This document shows, piece after piece, positions 20,634-34,204 of a DNA stretch of 64,000 bases (within the stretch, counting starts at the first letter, position 1; each line of letters begins with the position of its first letter). The notes under the pieces were generated by a model. It was not told where the DNA came from, searched no databases, and saw only the letters and a program-made list of their open reading frames with translations. The stretch is from Arabidopsis thaliana. Its lineage: Eukaryota; Streptophyta; Magnoliopsida; Brassicales; Brassicaceae. Location: NCBI RefSeq assembly GCF_000001735.4, contig NC_003070.9, positions 4,464,001-4,528,000 on the forward strand, read 5' to 3'. A program made the translations under genes and the position numbers.

Positions 20634-23600
20634 ATGTCCGGCAGTCTAGGTTTAACGCCGGCATCCTTAAAGGCATCTGGCCGGAGCTCCGAGAATGTCA
20701 GTCTTCTTACCCTTCAAGGTAAAATCAAACGTGACCCAGAAGGTTACGAAACAGAGCTCCAATTGATTTACAAACAGTTCAAAACCTCCGTCGATCTCTT
20801 CCATGAACTAGCAGCTCTCAGTTTCTCCTCCACTGGTGGCATTGGCTCTGACCCTTCTGTTTCGAAAGACCTCGGCGACCGTGCCATGTTTCTAGCTCAC
20901 GTTACTCCCTTTTACCCGAAGCAACTCGCGGCGTTTCCAGCTCAATTAACTGGTTTACTCCGTACTTCGTGCTTAGCTATGCCCTCGGGGCTTCGAAACC
21001 ATATTGCACAAGCTCTGATCCTTCTAATGAATCGAAAGGTTTGTGCTTTTATCTGAATTGATTGGAAAAAACTGTCATTTCTTACTTTGTGTTTGTGGTG
21101 TGTAAAGTTTGAGACTTTAAAAAGGATTGGTTTTGTTCTGAGAATGTTTTCTTTGTGGTGTGAATAGAGTCTTGTCATCGAGGATTTGCTGGCTTTGTTT
21201 CTGGATATTCAGACTCTTGGTGACAAAAACCTGCGAAATCTTGCTTTTGGTCACATTGTTCAAACCATTCGTAAGATGAGTATCACCGATCCCAAGCACA
21301 AATCACTTCAGAAGATTGTAATCTCTATGTTGGAGGTAACACTTTTTTTCATGGGATTGCGTTATGACTTATAATGCGAGTTTTAGTAGATGATAGTTAA
21401 GCTTGGTGTGTTTTTTGTTTGTAGCAAGAAGATGAAGCAAAGGCTAAGAGAGCACTTGCTACTCTCTGTGCGCTACACAAGAAAAAGATCTGGCTTGGTG
21501 ATAAAAATGAAAGAGTTGCAATTGCGATTTGTGAAGCCTGCTTTCATTCTTCACCTAGGTATATCCTTATTTTCTTCTAACTATGGAGTATGTTGATATG
21601 ATATGATTTTTTGTTGGTCAAATTACTAACTTCTTTTTTCATATGTTCAGGATTATGATTTCCGCTCTTCGGTTTCTTCTTGATTATGAGAACATAGACG
21701 ATGATGACGATAGTGATGCTGAAAGCGATGATGACGAGGAGTCAAAGAAAATAGATCAGGTTGTGATTAATCGACAGGCTGTTTACAAGGTAAAACAACA
21801 TTTCATTCACATATATGAATACTTTTGTCATTGAGTACGAAGAAGACACTTACTACTTGTTGATGAAAGTTTCCGCCTTTATACTTATCTATATCATTTT
21901 CATCATTTCAAACTAGTATGAAATTAGGTGATGTTTATATGATATCATGGAACATTAATCTATAGGGAAACTGTTTTGAGTTAGTTTTGTATAATATTTT
22001 TCCCTGTTTGATGTTAGGCAAACAACAAAGGTACATCCTCTAGCAAGAAGAAAAAGCAAGCAAAACTTCAGCGTGCAGTGAAAAGTATTAAAAGAAAGCA
22101 GCGTTCGTCGTCTGAGAACACCACTTCAACATTTTCACCTCTTAATCATTTAAATGATGCGCAGGTTTACTTCTTAGCTTTGTGTAGTGCAGTCACAATG
22201 GTATGGAAGTGGCTATGATTGAATGTTTGTTTCTGTTACAGAAATTCGCAGAGAAATTGTTTTCCCGTCTTCAGACCATCAAGGGCAGTGGTGAACGTGT
22301 TGAGGTAAACTATCCGTTTAGATTAACCATCTATTCTAATAGAAACATATGAGCTAACTAACTGTTGATTAGGTTTCCCACTATATGATCTCAGTTGATT
22401 ATTTTTTCCCCTGTTGAATACATTTGCAGACTAGGTTGATGATGATTAAAGTTATTGCTCGCACAATTGGTCTTCACAAGTTGCATTTACTAAGTTTCTA
22501 TCCTTTTCTTCAAAACTATGCTCTGGTATGATCTGCTTACCCTCTTTATTATTCTTCTGCTAACTGAAATTTGATCGAAATCAGTTATTAAATGCAGCCG
22601 CATGTAAAGGACATTACACAAATACTTGCAGCAGCAGTTCAATCTTGCCACGATGGGGTATAGAAACATTTCCCCGTTTAAACTTGATTTTTTTTTTTCT
22701 CATTCTTCAATCCTTCTAAATATATTGTATTGAGCAGGTTCCTTCTGATGTTGTGGAGCCACTGTTCAAGCAAATTGTGAATCAGTTTGTACACGACAAG
22801 TCACGTCCTGAGGTGCGATTTCGAGTTTTTTCACATCAAGGGACATAACTAGAAAGCTCATTCTATCATTTAATATTTTCCTTTCCAATTCATTTTTTTA
22901 AACAGGCTATTGCTGTCGGACTCAATGTGGTGCGAGAAATGTGCCTGAGGGTTCACGACGTAACTAGTTCTTGACTCGCTGTGTTTTGGTCTAATAAAAA
23001 AGTAGTTTATCCAGTATCAAATCTGTTTTGTCTGAATAGTGTTTTTTCTCCTGTTCTTCAGTTGATGACAGAAGAGTTACTGCAAGATCTTGCTCTGTAT
23101 AAAAAGTCCCATGAAAAAGCCATCTCAGCAGCAGCACGTTCCCTCATAGCATTGTTCAGAGAGGTAGCCGAAGCATTTGATTTGTTGGTTTGAGCAAAAT
23201 AATCGATGTATGTGGTTTATTGAAAATTGCGTTCTGTTATCTCAGATCAACCCTTCGCTTCTGGTTAAAAAAGATCGTGGCCGTCCTGGAGCTACCGTCT
23301 TCATACCTAAACATTATGGAGAGTCTAATGTCTTCAGCAATGTTCCTAATGTTGAATTATTGCAAGAAAGTGATAATGAGAGTGGCTCTGATGGTGATCA
23401 AGACGATGATGGCGTGGAGTTGCCTATCGGCGATGATGTTGAGCAGGAGCTGATACCTGGTGATTGTGGAAGCGAGGACAAAGCTGAAGAAGATTCCAAT
23501 GATGGTGATGATATGAATAACACTGAAGACGATAGTGATATAGATACTTCAATAGGTGGTGATGAAGATGAAGAGGTGAATGACAGTGATGAAGCTGATA

Positions 23601-24388
23601 CAGATTCGGAAAATGAGGAAATCGAAAGCGAAGAAGAGGATGGAGAAGCTTCTGATTCTTCTGTAGAGGATAGTGGAAACAAAGAGAAAGCTAAGGGCAA
23701 GAAGAGGAAGATTGTAGATTTTGATGCGAATCTTCTCTCTGCTGATACAAGCCTCCGAGCACTCAAGAGATTCGCAGAAGCAAAGAACGAAAAGCCTTCT
23801 TTTGATGAAGGTGATGGCATACTTTCGAATGAGGACTTCCGAAAAATCAAAACACTTCAGGTATTAGAGCCCTTTCTCTTTTGTATGTCCTCTTCGTTCT
23901 GTTTCGTAAATAAGTCCAACGTTACTGATGTTGTGTGTCGTATACAGGCAAAGAAGGAAGCAAAAATTGCATTGGCTCGAAAAGGATTCAAGGTTCCGAA
24001 TTCTGATCAGCTAAGCAAGAAGCGGGTCGATCCAGCCAAACTTGAAGTAAGCTGTTACTATGAGAAGCTCCAATTTAGTCACAAAATGTTTGGCATACTC
24101 AGTACTAAGTGATTTTAACTCTACCCACAGGCTCACATAAGGCATAAACTAACAAAGGAACAAAGACTGGAATTAGTTAAAGCGGGTAGGGAGGACAGAG
24201 GGAAATACAAATCCAAGGCTGCCGTCAAACAGAAGAAGACTGGAGGATCAAGCAATAAACAGAAGGAGCACAGGAAGAATATGCCTCTTGCTGCAATAAG
24301 ATCAAAGGCTGGTAAATCAAAACGAATTAAGAAGATGAAGAATAGCATCAGCGGAAGCCAGTTTAGAGGAAGGAAAGCTTGGAAGTGA
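20634..24388 (+). CDS. SDA1 family protein, 60S ribosome assembly and export
   Basis: Homologue of yeast Sda1, a nucleolar factor needed for 60S pre-ribosome maturation and export. Fourteen exons: 20634-21038, 21168-21335, 21425-21558, 21651-21789, 22018-22164, 22242-22304, 22430-22525, 22598-22657, 22738-22812, 22906-22959, 23062-23163, 23246-23860, 23948-24046 and 24131-24388. Phases close to 804 residues. The N-terminal half is helical and repeat-like (LLTLQGKIKRDPEGY to HDLMTEELLQDLALYKKS). An acidic patch falls in exon 4 (DDDDSDAESDDDEE), followed by a Lys-rich basic stretch in exon 5. A long Asp/Glu/Ser-rich region fills most of exon 12 (about residues 515-610). The C-terminus is very basic and ends GSQFRGRKAWK, typical of the family. 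A telo-box lies in the leader. I believe the locus is At1g13160. Confidence 0.94.
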
Positions 24389-24825
24389 AAAAATGACCAA
24401 ATCTCTCAATTCTTCCGTCTCAAAACTATACACAGTTTTGTTTTGGTTCAGTTTTTGCATAATTATGTTTTGTTCTTTGTCTGCAGTTTTGATATTGAGG
24501 TATCGGCATAAAATTGTCGTTTTTCCTGTCATCATACGTTTTATTTACAGTGGGATTAATAAATTACTATTTTGTTCCTTCGTGCCATATACTTTTTTTG
24601 GCTTTTACCACCATTCTATGAACTATAAACAAACATGAAGATTGGAATTCTGAAGGAAAAATTCATCATTTCCAATAATTAGTCTCTTTGACATCTACAG
24701 ATACACGCACACCAACAAAGGTTCCGGCCAAATTTTCACAGAAGCACAATGAGGGAATGGTGAAGATTCTTTCTATATGTATTAAATTATCAAAGCACAA
24801 AAAAAAAACATGGGATAATTGATGA
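24389..24825. other. Convergent spacer between SDA1 and ORP1D
   Basis: T-rich 3' flanks of the two convergent genes. I see no gene or repeat. Confidence 0.7.
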
Positions 24826-27800
24826 TTAAAGAAAGGTAGACGATGAAGAAGATGAGAGCGAGTTACGCTGTTGTTGCTTCTTGAAAATGTCAGTGATTCT
24901 ATCCCAATCTTTCTTCTCTCTTGCTTCCCAGTAACCTCCTAGATACCGATAATTTCCTTCTTCATCTTTTTCAAACCATCTTGGTTTCCATCCTTTCTCC
25001 TGCAGCCTCCTTGCCTGCAACACACAAACGGCACACTCTTCTATATTCAGTCCTGTGGTCATGCACAATTATGTATATAGTCAAGATTAACATATTCTCC
25101 TATAGATTTTGTACCTGTCTCTGTAACTGTTCAAGTCTCAGTTTCTCGGCATTTGCTGACTCATATTCACCGTTTTCTAAGTGTCTTTGGTCTGGTCTCA
25201 GTCTTGAATCTGTTGGAGGCAATTTGTCTATCATCCCAGGAGTTATCTCATTGAGAGAGATCGCAAAAGGGGAGAGATTGTATCTTGTTTTTGTAGGAGA
25301 TTTGTCTCTTTCCCACAGTAACACTGCTTCTGTCATTGGATCATACCCCTTTGGTTTTGTTGTCGGATCTCCCAATACATAGTACATTGCTTCATCCCAT
25401 TTGCCTATCAGTATAGCTACTTTCTCCCCGGTTCTGTTGTCTTGCACAAACCCATGAACCTGCATTACCAAATTCCATTTAAAGGCCTGTTCATACGAGC
25501 AGAAAGACAGAAATAAAAATCATTCTACTACCTGACGAGGGTTTCGATCTATGACTGACTGCTCCTTGAACTTCAACCGGCAGGAATAATTGCTACCGCC
25601 TTTGATACGCATGGTTCCATAATGGTCGCAGTAAAGTTTACCAAGGATGATGTTGTATATAGAAGTGGTAACCTTGCTCCATTGATATATCTCACCATCA
25701 TCAAATTTTAATGTTAAGACACCCACTGGGTCAAGCTGGATTGACCGTCCCCAAAATTTTCCTTTGATATTTGAGTCTCCCCAGAAATTCCACCCTTGTC
25801 CCTCACAATGGCAAGCAACAATCATAGGATGATGACTCACCTGAACAAGAGAATTATGGTGGCAAAGAAGGTGAGGGGTTGCTATTATATATGTCTGATA
25901 GATTTAAAAAGATAATGAAGTGTTAAAGTTTTTCACATTCATGCATGATTTTTCAATACAACTTCTACATTAGAATGATGTGATGGTTGACTTGCCTTCT
26001 CAGAGAAGAAACGAAGTCCTTTATCTGGATAATCAGCTTCATAGGTCTCACCAAGTAGAGGGTTGAAAGGTTTGCATTGCCTGCCTTCCGTGGACGCATA
26101 GCCAGATACAGCAAACGCTGCTATGTTTAGAATCCTCATCAATTCATTACCCTGAAATGAGAAAGACTGTTAGGAGGCCATCAAATATAATGTTATAGAC
26201 ATTTCAAACTAGGCCAGCAAAACAAACGATTTGGAAACATATATCACATAACAACAAACCGCCTACTTGAAGAATAAACCACTCTTTCCTGTATCGTACT
26301 AAAATTAAAAAAAGGCTGAATGACCTGACCTGCTTCCCCCACTCAAGTGCTCTGTCTATCAAGTATGAGTACTCCAAATCTTCAAAGCACTTCTGCAGAG
26401 AAGAGAGAGGCTCATTAAAATATACAGGGAGACAAACTCCAGACAAGTCTTTGCCAATGTTTTCTTTGATGATTGACCATAATCCAACTGGCTTTTCCTT
26501 CTCCTTTGGCTCCGGTAAATTATCCCTTCTTCTGACATATGGATACTGCGGGATCCTAGCGGGAATTTGCAGACGGTCTGAAAAGAAGGGGTCTTTATCG
26601 TAGATAGATCCATTTCCTTCAGCTTCTCTGCTACGGTAAGAAGCACTTCTCATTGCTTCGGCTGATAGGATATCATTTGTATCAAAGTAAGGTACATCAT
26701 CTTCATCAGATTCAACATCTGCTCCATCTTGACTTTCATTATCTGCCTCAGAATCGCTTGCAGATACCTCTGACATCACTGAATAGAAATCTGTAGGAGA
26801 ACAATGATGTTAAAACTGTCTCAACTGAGTAAGGAAGAAATTACAATCACTCAGACCTCCAATCGTTCCATATATAATTAAAATTAGTGAGCTAATATAC
26901 ACATAAAGGATGCACAAACATGCAGTTGCAAGCAATGTAATGTAACTCACCACTAAATCGTCTTCCCTGTCCACAGCAAGAGTCATGCTCCTTTGTTTCA
27001 TCAACGACGGTAGCTTCCAGCTCTATTTTCTCAGTCTGCAAATAATTAAAAAAAAAACGAATCAAATATTCTACTGTGAAGCTGAAAAACTGTAAACCAA
27101 ATAAAGCAGACGATAGACAGGAGGGGGTGGTAGTGGAATATGTTCAATGTGAAATCGCAGTGAGATTAAAGTAGAGTCTATGGCTGCAAGAAACATATAA
27201 CCCACATCCAGAGAATTGTAAAAGTTCGAGATAAAGAGGTTCATATCAAAATGTGTGCATAGAGAAGAACTAAAACATACCTCTAACTGTCTCAGTGTAT
27301 CCAGTAGTATAATGTGTTTATGTGTGAGAACCTTCAACCGGTTCTGCAACACAGAAACTTCCGAAAGCATAATGGCTTCACAATCTTTCACCACTGTCTC
27401 ACCAACGCCTTCCTGCAGTAACTTTTCACGCAACTTCTCGGTAGAAACAACCGCATCTTCTGAGGGTAGGATGTCGCCACTGGCCACTCTAGGAAAAAGA
27501 TCCTTGGCCACCTGAAAAGCTTCTACCCAAGCCGCTCTATTCTCTTTCGAAACACAACGTAAATGAAGAGTCTTTGTACCAGTAAATATAGCAAGCCTTT
27601 TGTCATCAGACTTGCTCGCTCGAATCGAAGAAACCTACAACAATAAAAAGCACTACAAACTCAACTGCCAGTTCCATGCAACAGCAAAGCACAAACAAAC
27701 AGTAAGCAAAGAGTTAGTTATAAGACCTTCAAATGTATTTCTCCGAATGGTTTACAAGGCCTTGAAGCTGCTACAGCAGAAGCTCCAAGTCGGTTGCTAC

Positions 27801-28278
27801 TACCGCAGCTAGCTTTCCTAATGTACCTCACAGATTCCTCACCAATCACTCTAACACCTTTCTCTCTAGACGGATTCATCACAATCTTATCAGGTCCATG
27901 GATCTTATAATACGACAAAACACCATCCTCCAGCTCAAACCATCTAGCTCTCCATCCTTTCCCATAGTTCACCCACTTATACATGATCCCAGCAACTCCA
28001 GCTCCAGCACCGACGCAGTTCCCAAAGAAGAAACATCCTTTATTAGAAGAAGAAGAAGCATCTTTCCCATCGAGATTGACGTCGTCTACTACTTCAGAAG
28101 AGAGTCTCTCAAGCTGATCTTGGCTGATCCAAGACGCCTGAGTCGAAAACGACGGCTTAGAAGCGTGTTTACTAACCGGAATAGCTTCGAGCCCTAAATG
28201 ATGATTCGATGATTTCGCTACGACGGGATTAGTCCGGTCATCAATCGAAACCGGAGCAATGCAGCAAAGAGGATTCAT
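24826..28278 (-). CDS. ORP1D: Oxysterol-binding protein-related protein ORP1D
   Basis: Lipid-transfer or sensing protein with a PH domain (about residues 98-225) and a C-terminal oxysterol-binding domain (from about 430). From the 5' end, exons are 27727-28278, 27281-27634, 26951-27035, 26330-26790, 25996-26151, 25532-25840, 25115-25459 and 24826-25014, giving 816 residues, the length I remember for ORP1D. The ORP fingerprint reads EKVSHHP at about residues 535-541, spanning an exon junction. That junction uses a GC donor (AAG|GCAAGT); reading on past it instead gives [10 protein letters not shown] and breaks the motif. The middle holds an acidic serine-rich segment ([10 protein letters not shown] to ESDEDD). 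The C-terminus is Ser-rich after the [10 protein letters not shown] helix. The start gives [10 protein letters not shown]. The first exon contains a Gly/Ala-rich loop before the PH domain. Convergent with SDA1. Confidence 0.94.
25994..25995 (-). other. GC splice donor of the ORP1D intron
   Basis: The intron 25841-25995 begins GCAAGT after AAG, the usual consensus of GC-AG introns, and ends TTTCAG. Using it joins SEK to VSHHP with phase 0 on both sides. Confidence 0.85.
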
Positions 28279-31200
28279 AATAATCGAATCAAAAACAACA
28301 TTGATCACAAAAAACAGCTACTAAGAATCGAACATTGAAGCTAGATCCTAAAACAACAACCGGTGATCTAAGTCCAGCTGAAGAATCTGAGATCCGGTGA
28401 AGGAGATCGAAGAAATGTTGAGTTTGAACTAGAAAAAAAAAGAGAAGCAGAGAGAGCAGCAATGGAGGGCTCACAGATCCAATTTAAGGCAGTTGTCAGT
28501 AAAATTTTTTTGTGTTTGTGCAGTGTGCAGAGACTCTGCATAGAGAAGAGAGAGAGATAGAGAGAGAGGGAGCATCTCTCTGAAATCGTTTAAAATTAAA
28601 TCATGAAAATAGAAATAAAAAAGGTAATTATTTTTACTAATAATGCTCTGAGTCAACATAATTGGTGTTTTCTATGGACCAATCCTACTAGAGCATAGAT
28701 TATATGTATCGAATTTCCATATTTGTTTTGAAACATAAAAATATTTACCAAATTGTTACTGTCTTTTTTATTTTTTGTTGGTCTCAATAACCAAAATATT
28801 CGGTACCAATACTCAATTCCATATTCAAAATATGTTGTGTGTTTTTTTGTTTTATGGATTAAAATAAAAGGAACCAAGTGTTTTACAAGAGATGTTTAGT
28901 TGTAAAGCCCATATAAGCCCAATAAGGATCAAATAAGAAGTTCCCCAATGTCGAGCCCAGTAGATGAAATGATAGTCCACATAATGGGATGAAGGCGAAT
29001 GAGTTGATCCAAACTCTCACCAAATCGAGAACCAAGTTTGCATGCACTCACCATAGGAGTTTATTTTGTGTTTTATGTTTGACGTTCTCGGGGGTTTTGG
29101 CTATATAGAAAATAAGAAGATCAAACTAATTAACTATATTAAGAATTGAATCGCTTTCAAATTGATTTTTTTTAATTCCGTGTTTGATCAGTTTAATTTA
29201 TCCTAATCAAATACTCATAACCCATATATGTGATATTAGAACATGAGGTGATGGTATACTCAACTGCTTACACCTACTAACTCCTAATTCTTAAAATTTG
29301 ATTATCAATTACAATTAACGGTTTTAATTATAATGTTAAAGTCCATTTCAAATTCCAGTCACAATTTTTATTCCATCTAAAGTAATTTGATACAAATTTG
29401 ATTTTGCTTCGAATATGGTTGTTTTGTCAACGGTTTTTTATATCAAATATAGTTTTTTTTCTCTTTTCAATGCAATCGGTTAGGTGGTATTTGATTTTTC
29501 CTTCAAATTGAATTTTAAAAAATTCATTTTGTTCTTGATGATACAGTTCAATTTATCTGAATTAAACAATCTTAACCATATTGAATATTAAAACATGAGT
29601 ATTGTATATTTCATTATGATTACACCTCATTTACCCCCAAATCTCTTTAATCAATAAACTTGACATGATCATGAAAAAAAATCATTGTTTAAAAAAAAAA
29701 ACTAAAACAATAAACAAATATTTGTTTTGATAGTTCGAATATAATACTGCTAATACATTGATGAGTATTTATAAGTAAAAAAACTTGTAGAATCTTAAAA
29801 ATATATTTAGATCGTCCTTTATCAATAAAATTTGTACAAAATGCGCTTTGTAATATTTTTTCTTTACGGTTACATCTTTATATTTTATTTTTATTTTTTG
29901 CTAAAGTGAAAAAAATAGTGCATTCTTTAGAGCTTTGAAGAACGTTGGTAGATCAACAATGAGTCGTCTGGAAAACATGTCGGCAAGAGATGCTTACAGC
30001 AATGTGACTGATCTAAAAACGATAGCCAACAAATTCGTAAACGGCGAATATTAAATTGAAAAAACTAGTGAATTGAGTATCACATATCTGCGTTAACGAA
30101 TTTAGTAATTTGTTGGACGAATGTAGTAATTCGTTAGATGAATGAGATCAATCAAGCCATTTAAAAAAATATATATTCATTCGCATTGTAGTTTTACACA
30201 TACCACCTAACATTGACTATAAAAAATATATATGAAAAAGAAATCTGTTGCAAGGGAGACTAACCTAGCCCAACAATTTTTAAAGCTCTAGGGCAAAATA
30301 AAAATTCAGGACCTTATATTCATGTTAAAAAAAAAAATTTATATATTTGGGCATATTTATACTAAAAATTATTTTGTTTGGGTCTTTTGAAATTTTATTA
30401 CCTTGAAAACAGGTCATACTTTACACTTAAATGCTAAAACATTGGGCTACATTTTCATTTTGTTATTTAAACGGACCGGTATGAGTGAGACATGCATGAT
30501 GATTTAAGCTTATCTACTCAATAGGATTAGGCTGAGACTGATATGATTCCATTTTTCGAGACCGTGTGAACATAGTTCATGATAACTACTGTGTAGTAAA
30601 GTAGTAACAAGACTTCAATCTCAAGTTTTAATGGGTTTTGTTCGGTGGTTCAAGCGTCCTTATCATAAGTTTGTTTTTCTGTCTTCACTACACACATCTT
30701 AATATTGAGTTAATCCAATTAACAGTAGGCATATATCATATATCATATATCAGAACATTATTTGTGTTATGATTACCTTTTATATTATCAAAGTCCCTAG
30801 TTAATTTGGTTTGTTTACAAAGACGATTACAGTATATTATATATCCAAACAAAATTTGTAATGATGATAATCAGCCCAGTATGGTTCAATTCAATGTTAT
30901 TGAAATTTGTTTGGTTTTTAAATCAGACTTGGTTATTGAGTCGGGTTGGAAAACCAAATTAACCACAGCGCATAAGGACGAAGCCAAAATTTAAAACAGT
31001 AGTTGTACATAACTTCATTTGTTTTTTATCGGAAAAATCTCACACGATAAAGTACCAGTCGACGACGGCGACTTTCTCTATGATCTGACCGTTTCGCTGA
31101 ATCTCACGTGAATCTCTGATTTTCCGGGAAAATCAATTTTCTCTCATTGTCTCTCTCCCTACATTGTTTCTCATAGCCTACGAGAAATTACGTGGTAGCT

Positions 31201-31393
31201 TGTCGGAAACTCAACTTCCGTTGACGGAAGGCGCGAGAAAGAAGCAAGCTTAGGTTCGATCGGAAAATTCTAGGGTTCTCTAGTGTTTAAACGGTAGAGA
31301 TAATCGATCTCTAATCGGATACTGTTTTGGATCTCCATTCACACCCTCTGGTGAGCTGATTTTGCTTTAGAGATCGCCGGCTTAGTTTCTCTA
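28279..31393. other. Divergent spacer between ORP1D and ARP3
   Basis: 28279-28600 is the ORP1D leader with GA tracts. 28620-31000 is AT-rich and gene-free. It holds a diverged direct repeat (29175-29300 and 29525-29650) and a less AT-rich patch at 29945-30030 that has no long frame. About 31050-31393 is the ARP3 leader. It includes a perfect short hairpin, CTTCCGT-TG-ACGGAAG, near 31215-31230. Confidence 0.55.
29175..29650. repeat. Diverged direct repeat pair in the ORP1D-ARP3 spacer
   Basis: 29175-29300 and 29525-29650 share the order of blocks AGTTtAATTTATC, ATATTAgAACATGAG, GaTTACACCT-like and a following AC-rich block, at roughly 70 percent by eye. They look like two old copies of one short element. 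No terminal inverted repeats are seen. Confidence 0.4.
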
Positions 31394-34204
31394 ATGGATC
31401 CGACTTCTCGACCCGCTATTGTCATCGACAATGGAACTGGGTACGTTCAATGATAGGTTTGATTTGTTTATGCGCTTAACGTGTTCGATGAAATGCTGCA
31501 ATTAGATTCATTCTTGTGTGTGTGTGTATTGCAGGTATACTAAAATGGGATTTGCGGGTAATGTAGAGCCATGTTTTATCTTACCAACAGTAGTTGCAGT
31601 AAACGAGTCGTTTTTGAATCAATCCAAGAGTTCTTCTAAGGCAACTTGGCAAACTCAGCACAACGCTGGAGTTGCTGCGGATCTCGATTTCTATATTGGA
31701 GATGAAGCTCTTGCGAAATCGCGGTCTAGTAGTACTCATAATCTTCATTATCCAATTGAGCATGGTCAAGTTGAGGATTGGGATGCTATGGAGAGATATT
31801 GGCAGCAGTGTATATTTAACTATTTGAGATGTGATCCTGAGGATCATTATTTTCTTCTTACTGAAAGTCCTCTTACTCCTCCTGAAAGTCGAGAATATAC
31901 TGGAGAAATTTTGTTTGAGACTTTTAATGTTCCTGGGCTTTACATTGCTGTTAATTCAGTTCTTGCACTTGCTGCTGGCTACACAACATCAAAGGTATGT
32001 TACACATTTCTTTTCTCCAAGTATTTACGTTGTTTGCTGTGATGAAATGCTATGTATTAGCCTACTTGCTGTGATGAAATGATATGTATTTAAGTTGTTT
32101 GCTGGGATGAAATGATATGTATTTAGGCTATTAGTTGTTTAAGTTTGCTTGTAGACTGTGTGAATCCTTAAATCAAGTCATAATTATACTTTATTCAGTT
32201 TTGGTTTTAGGGACTGAGTCTCAAGAATAGGTTAGTGTAACCTCACCAACATTAGACAATTTCCGAGCTTTGTGGGATTTAGCAAATATTAAACATGTTC
32301 TCTTGTTTTTTGTTCTGTCTCGTTATGCTCGCCTCGCCTCTTAATTTGACTTACAATTCTTCTTAGTGTGAGATGACAGGGGTTGTAGTAGATGTTGGAG
32401 ATGGGGCAACTCATGTTGTACCTGTTGCAGAAGGTTATGTCATCGGGAGCTGTATCAAATCGATTCCAATTGCTGGCAAAGATGTCACCCTCTTTATCCA
32501 GCAACTCATGCGGGTATGCACTAATTTATTATCTTAATATTAGTCTTGGTCTTCTTTTGTAGTTGGTTTTCATTCTTTCTCTGTGACATTTTAAGATTTT
32601 AAAGGCACAGAAGTTAAATGTGTTAAATCCAAGCTTTGAGTATGGTAGCTAGGCTTCCTGTTTATTTGTTTTAGATGTTGTGCTCATATGCTTAGAGAGG
32701 GTGTTTACTGGTTTAGATTAATGTATTAACTTCATGTAACTTCTCGTTTCAATGTTTACTGTAGGAAAGAGGTGAGAATATACCACCAGAAGATTCATTC
32801 GATGTAGCCCGTAAAGTGAAGGAAATGTACTGCTACACTTGTTCTGACATCGTAAAGGTAATCCTTAGTGGTGAATATTCAAGTCAGATAATATTAATAT
32901 ATACTCTTCTGAAAATTTATTACTGGCCTGTATGCTGAAATCGCTTGAAAAGAATATAGGAATATTGATAAAGAACATTCATATGGTTGCAGGAGTTTAA
33001 TAAACATGACAAAGAACCAGCAAAGTATATTAAACAATGGAAAGGTGTAAAGCCAAAGACTGGTGCACCATACACTTGCGACGTGGGATATGAACGATTC
33101 CTTGGACCCGAGGTTTGTTACCATCTATCTGTTATAAAAAGTTGTAAGTTGATAAGATAACCAGAATCGGAGACTGGATATCTTTACTGGTGCATGAGTT
33201 TCTAGTATGTCAGTGAGCTGTTCATGATTTGTTATCGATTATAAGATATTTTCAGCACTCTGTTCTGATTACTGAACGGTACTGATATAAAACTATGCTC
33301 TCTCAGAAACTCAAATTAGGTAATTACTTAGTCCATTATGTTAACTGGAAGTCTGGAACTAATTCTTATCTAGTTAGAATTCAGCTGTCACTACTGGACC
33401 CATAGGAAGCTAATCTCCTTTGTATCTCTATACCAAGAGAGTAACTGGAAAGTGGAACATAATTTCCTTTATTGTTCTTGCGTTTTTGTTCTGCTATTAC
33501 CGATGAGTAATGTTGAGATTTTGTGTGTTACAGGTGTTCTTTAATCCAGAGATATACAGCAATGACTTCACAACTACTTTACCAGCTGTGATAGACAAAT
33601 GTATTCAGTCTGCACCAATTGACACACGAAGAGCTTTATATAAGGTTTGAAACGCCAAAGACTGGTCAGAGTTTTAAGATAATTTCCAATCCGCAATACT
33701 GATGAATTTGTGAAATCATTTCAGAATATAGTGTTGTCCGGAGGTTCAACTATGTTCAAAGATTTCGGAAGAAGGTTACAAAGGGACCTCAAGAAGATTG
33801 TTGATGCTCGTGTTCTTGCTAATAACGCTCGTACTGGTGGTGAAATTACGGTAAGAAAATTGTATGATATTCTGGAAAATAAAAGTGATAACCAGTTTTC
33901 TTAATCTGAGGTGATATTTATTTATAACCACAGTCTCAACCGGTGGAGGTTAATGTCGTGAGCCATCCTGTCCAGAGGTTTGCAGTTTGGTTTGGAGGCT
34001 CTGTGCTTTCATCAACTCCTGAGTTTTTCGCGGTATGCAAACTAGTTTAGAGATCCGCTAGTTTGAAGCTAAACCTCATGGCTTGATCGTGTTTTGAAAC
34101 AAGATGTATTTTTGTTGTTGCAGAGTTGCAGAACGAAAGAGGAGTATGAGGAATATGGAGCAAGCATATGCCGCACGAATCCGGTGTTCAAGGGAATGTA
34201 TTGA
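31394..34204 (+). CDS. ARP3: Actin-related protein 3 of the ARP2/3 complex
   Basis: Subunit of the ARP2/3 complex that nucleates branched actin filaments; loss in Arabidopsis gives distorted trichomes (DIS1). Nine exons: 31394-31440, 31535-31994, 32367-32513, 32765-32857, 32993-33112, 33534-33644, 33725-33850, 33934-34032 and 34124-34204. They encode 427 residues, as expected. Nucleotide-binding actin motifs are present: phosphate-1 loop [16 protein letters not shown] (split by intron 1), [14 protein letters not shown] (phosphate 2), and [15 protein letters not shown] (adenosine). The C-terminus ends TNPVFKGMY. The start is the first ATG after a leader containing a strong small hairpin. Transcribed away from ORP1D. 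Confidence 0.97.

Noticed and set aside
23398..23850. Long minus-strand frame rich in Ser
   Set aside because: It is the antisense of the acidic Asp/Glu/Ser region of the SDA1 gene; low-complexity codons leave the opposite strand open.
25939..25993. Continuation of the ORP1D exon through KASQPSHHS
   Set aside because: It breaks the VSHHP fingerprint and ends at a stop; the GC donor explains the sequence.
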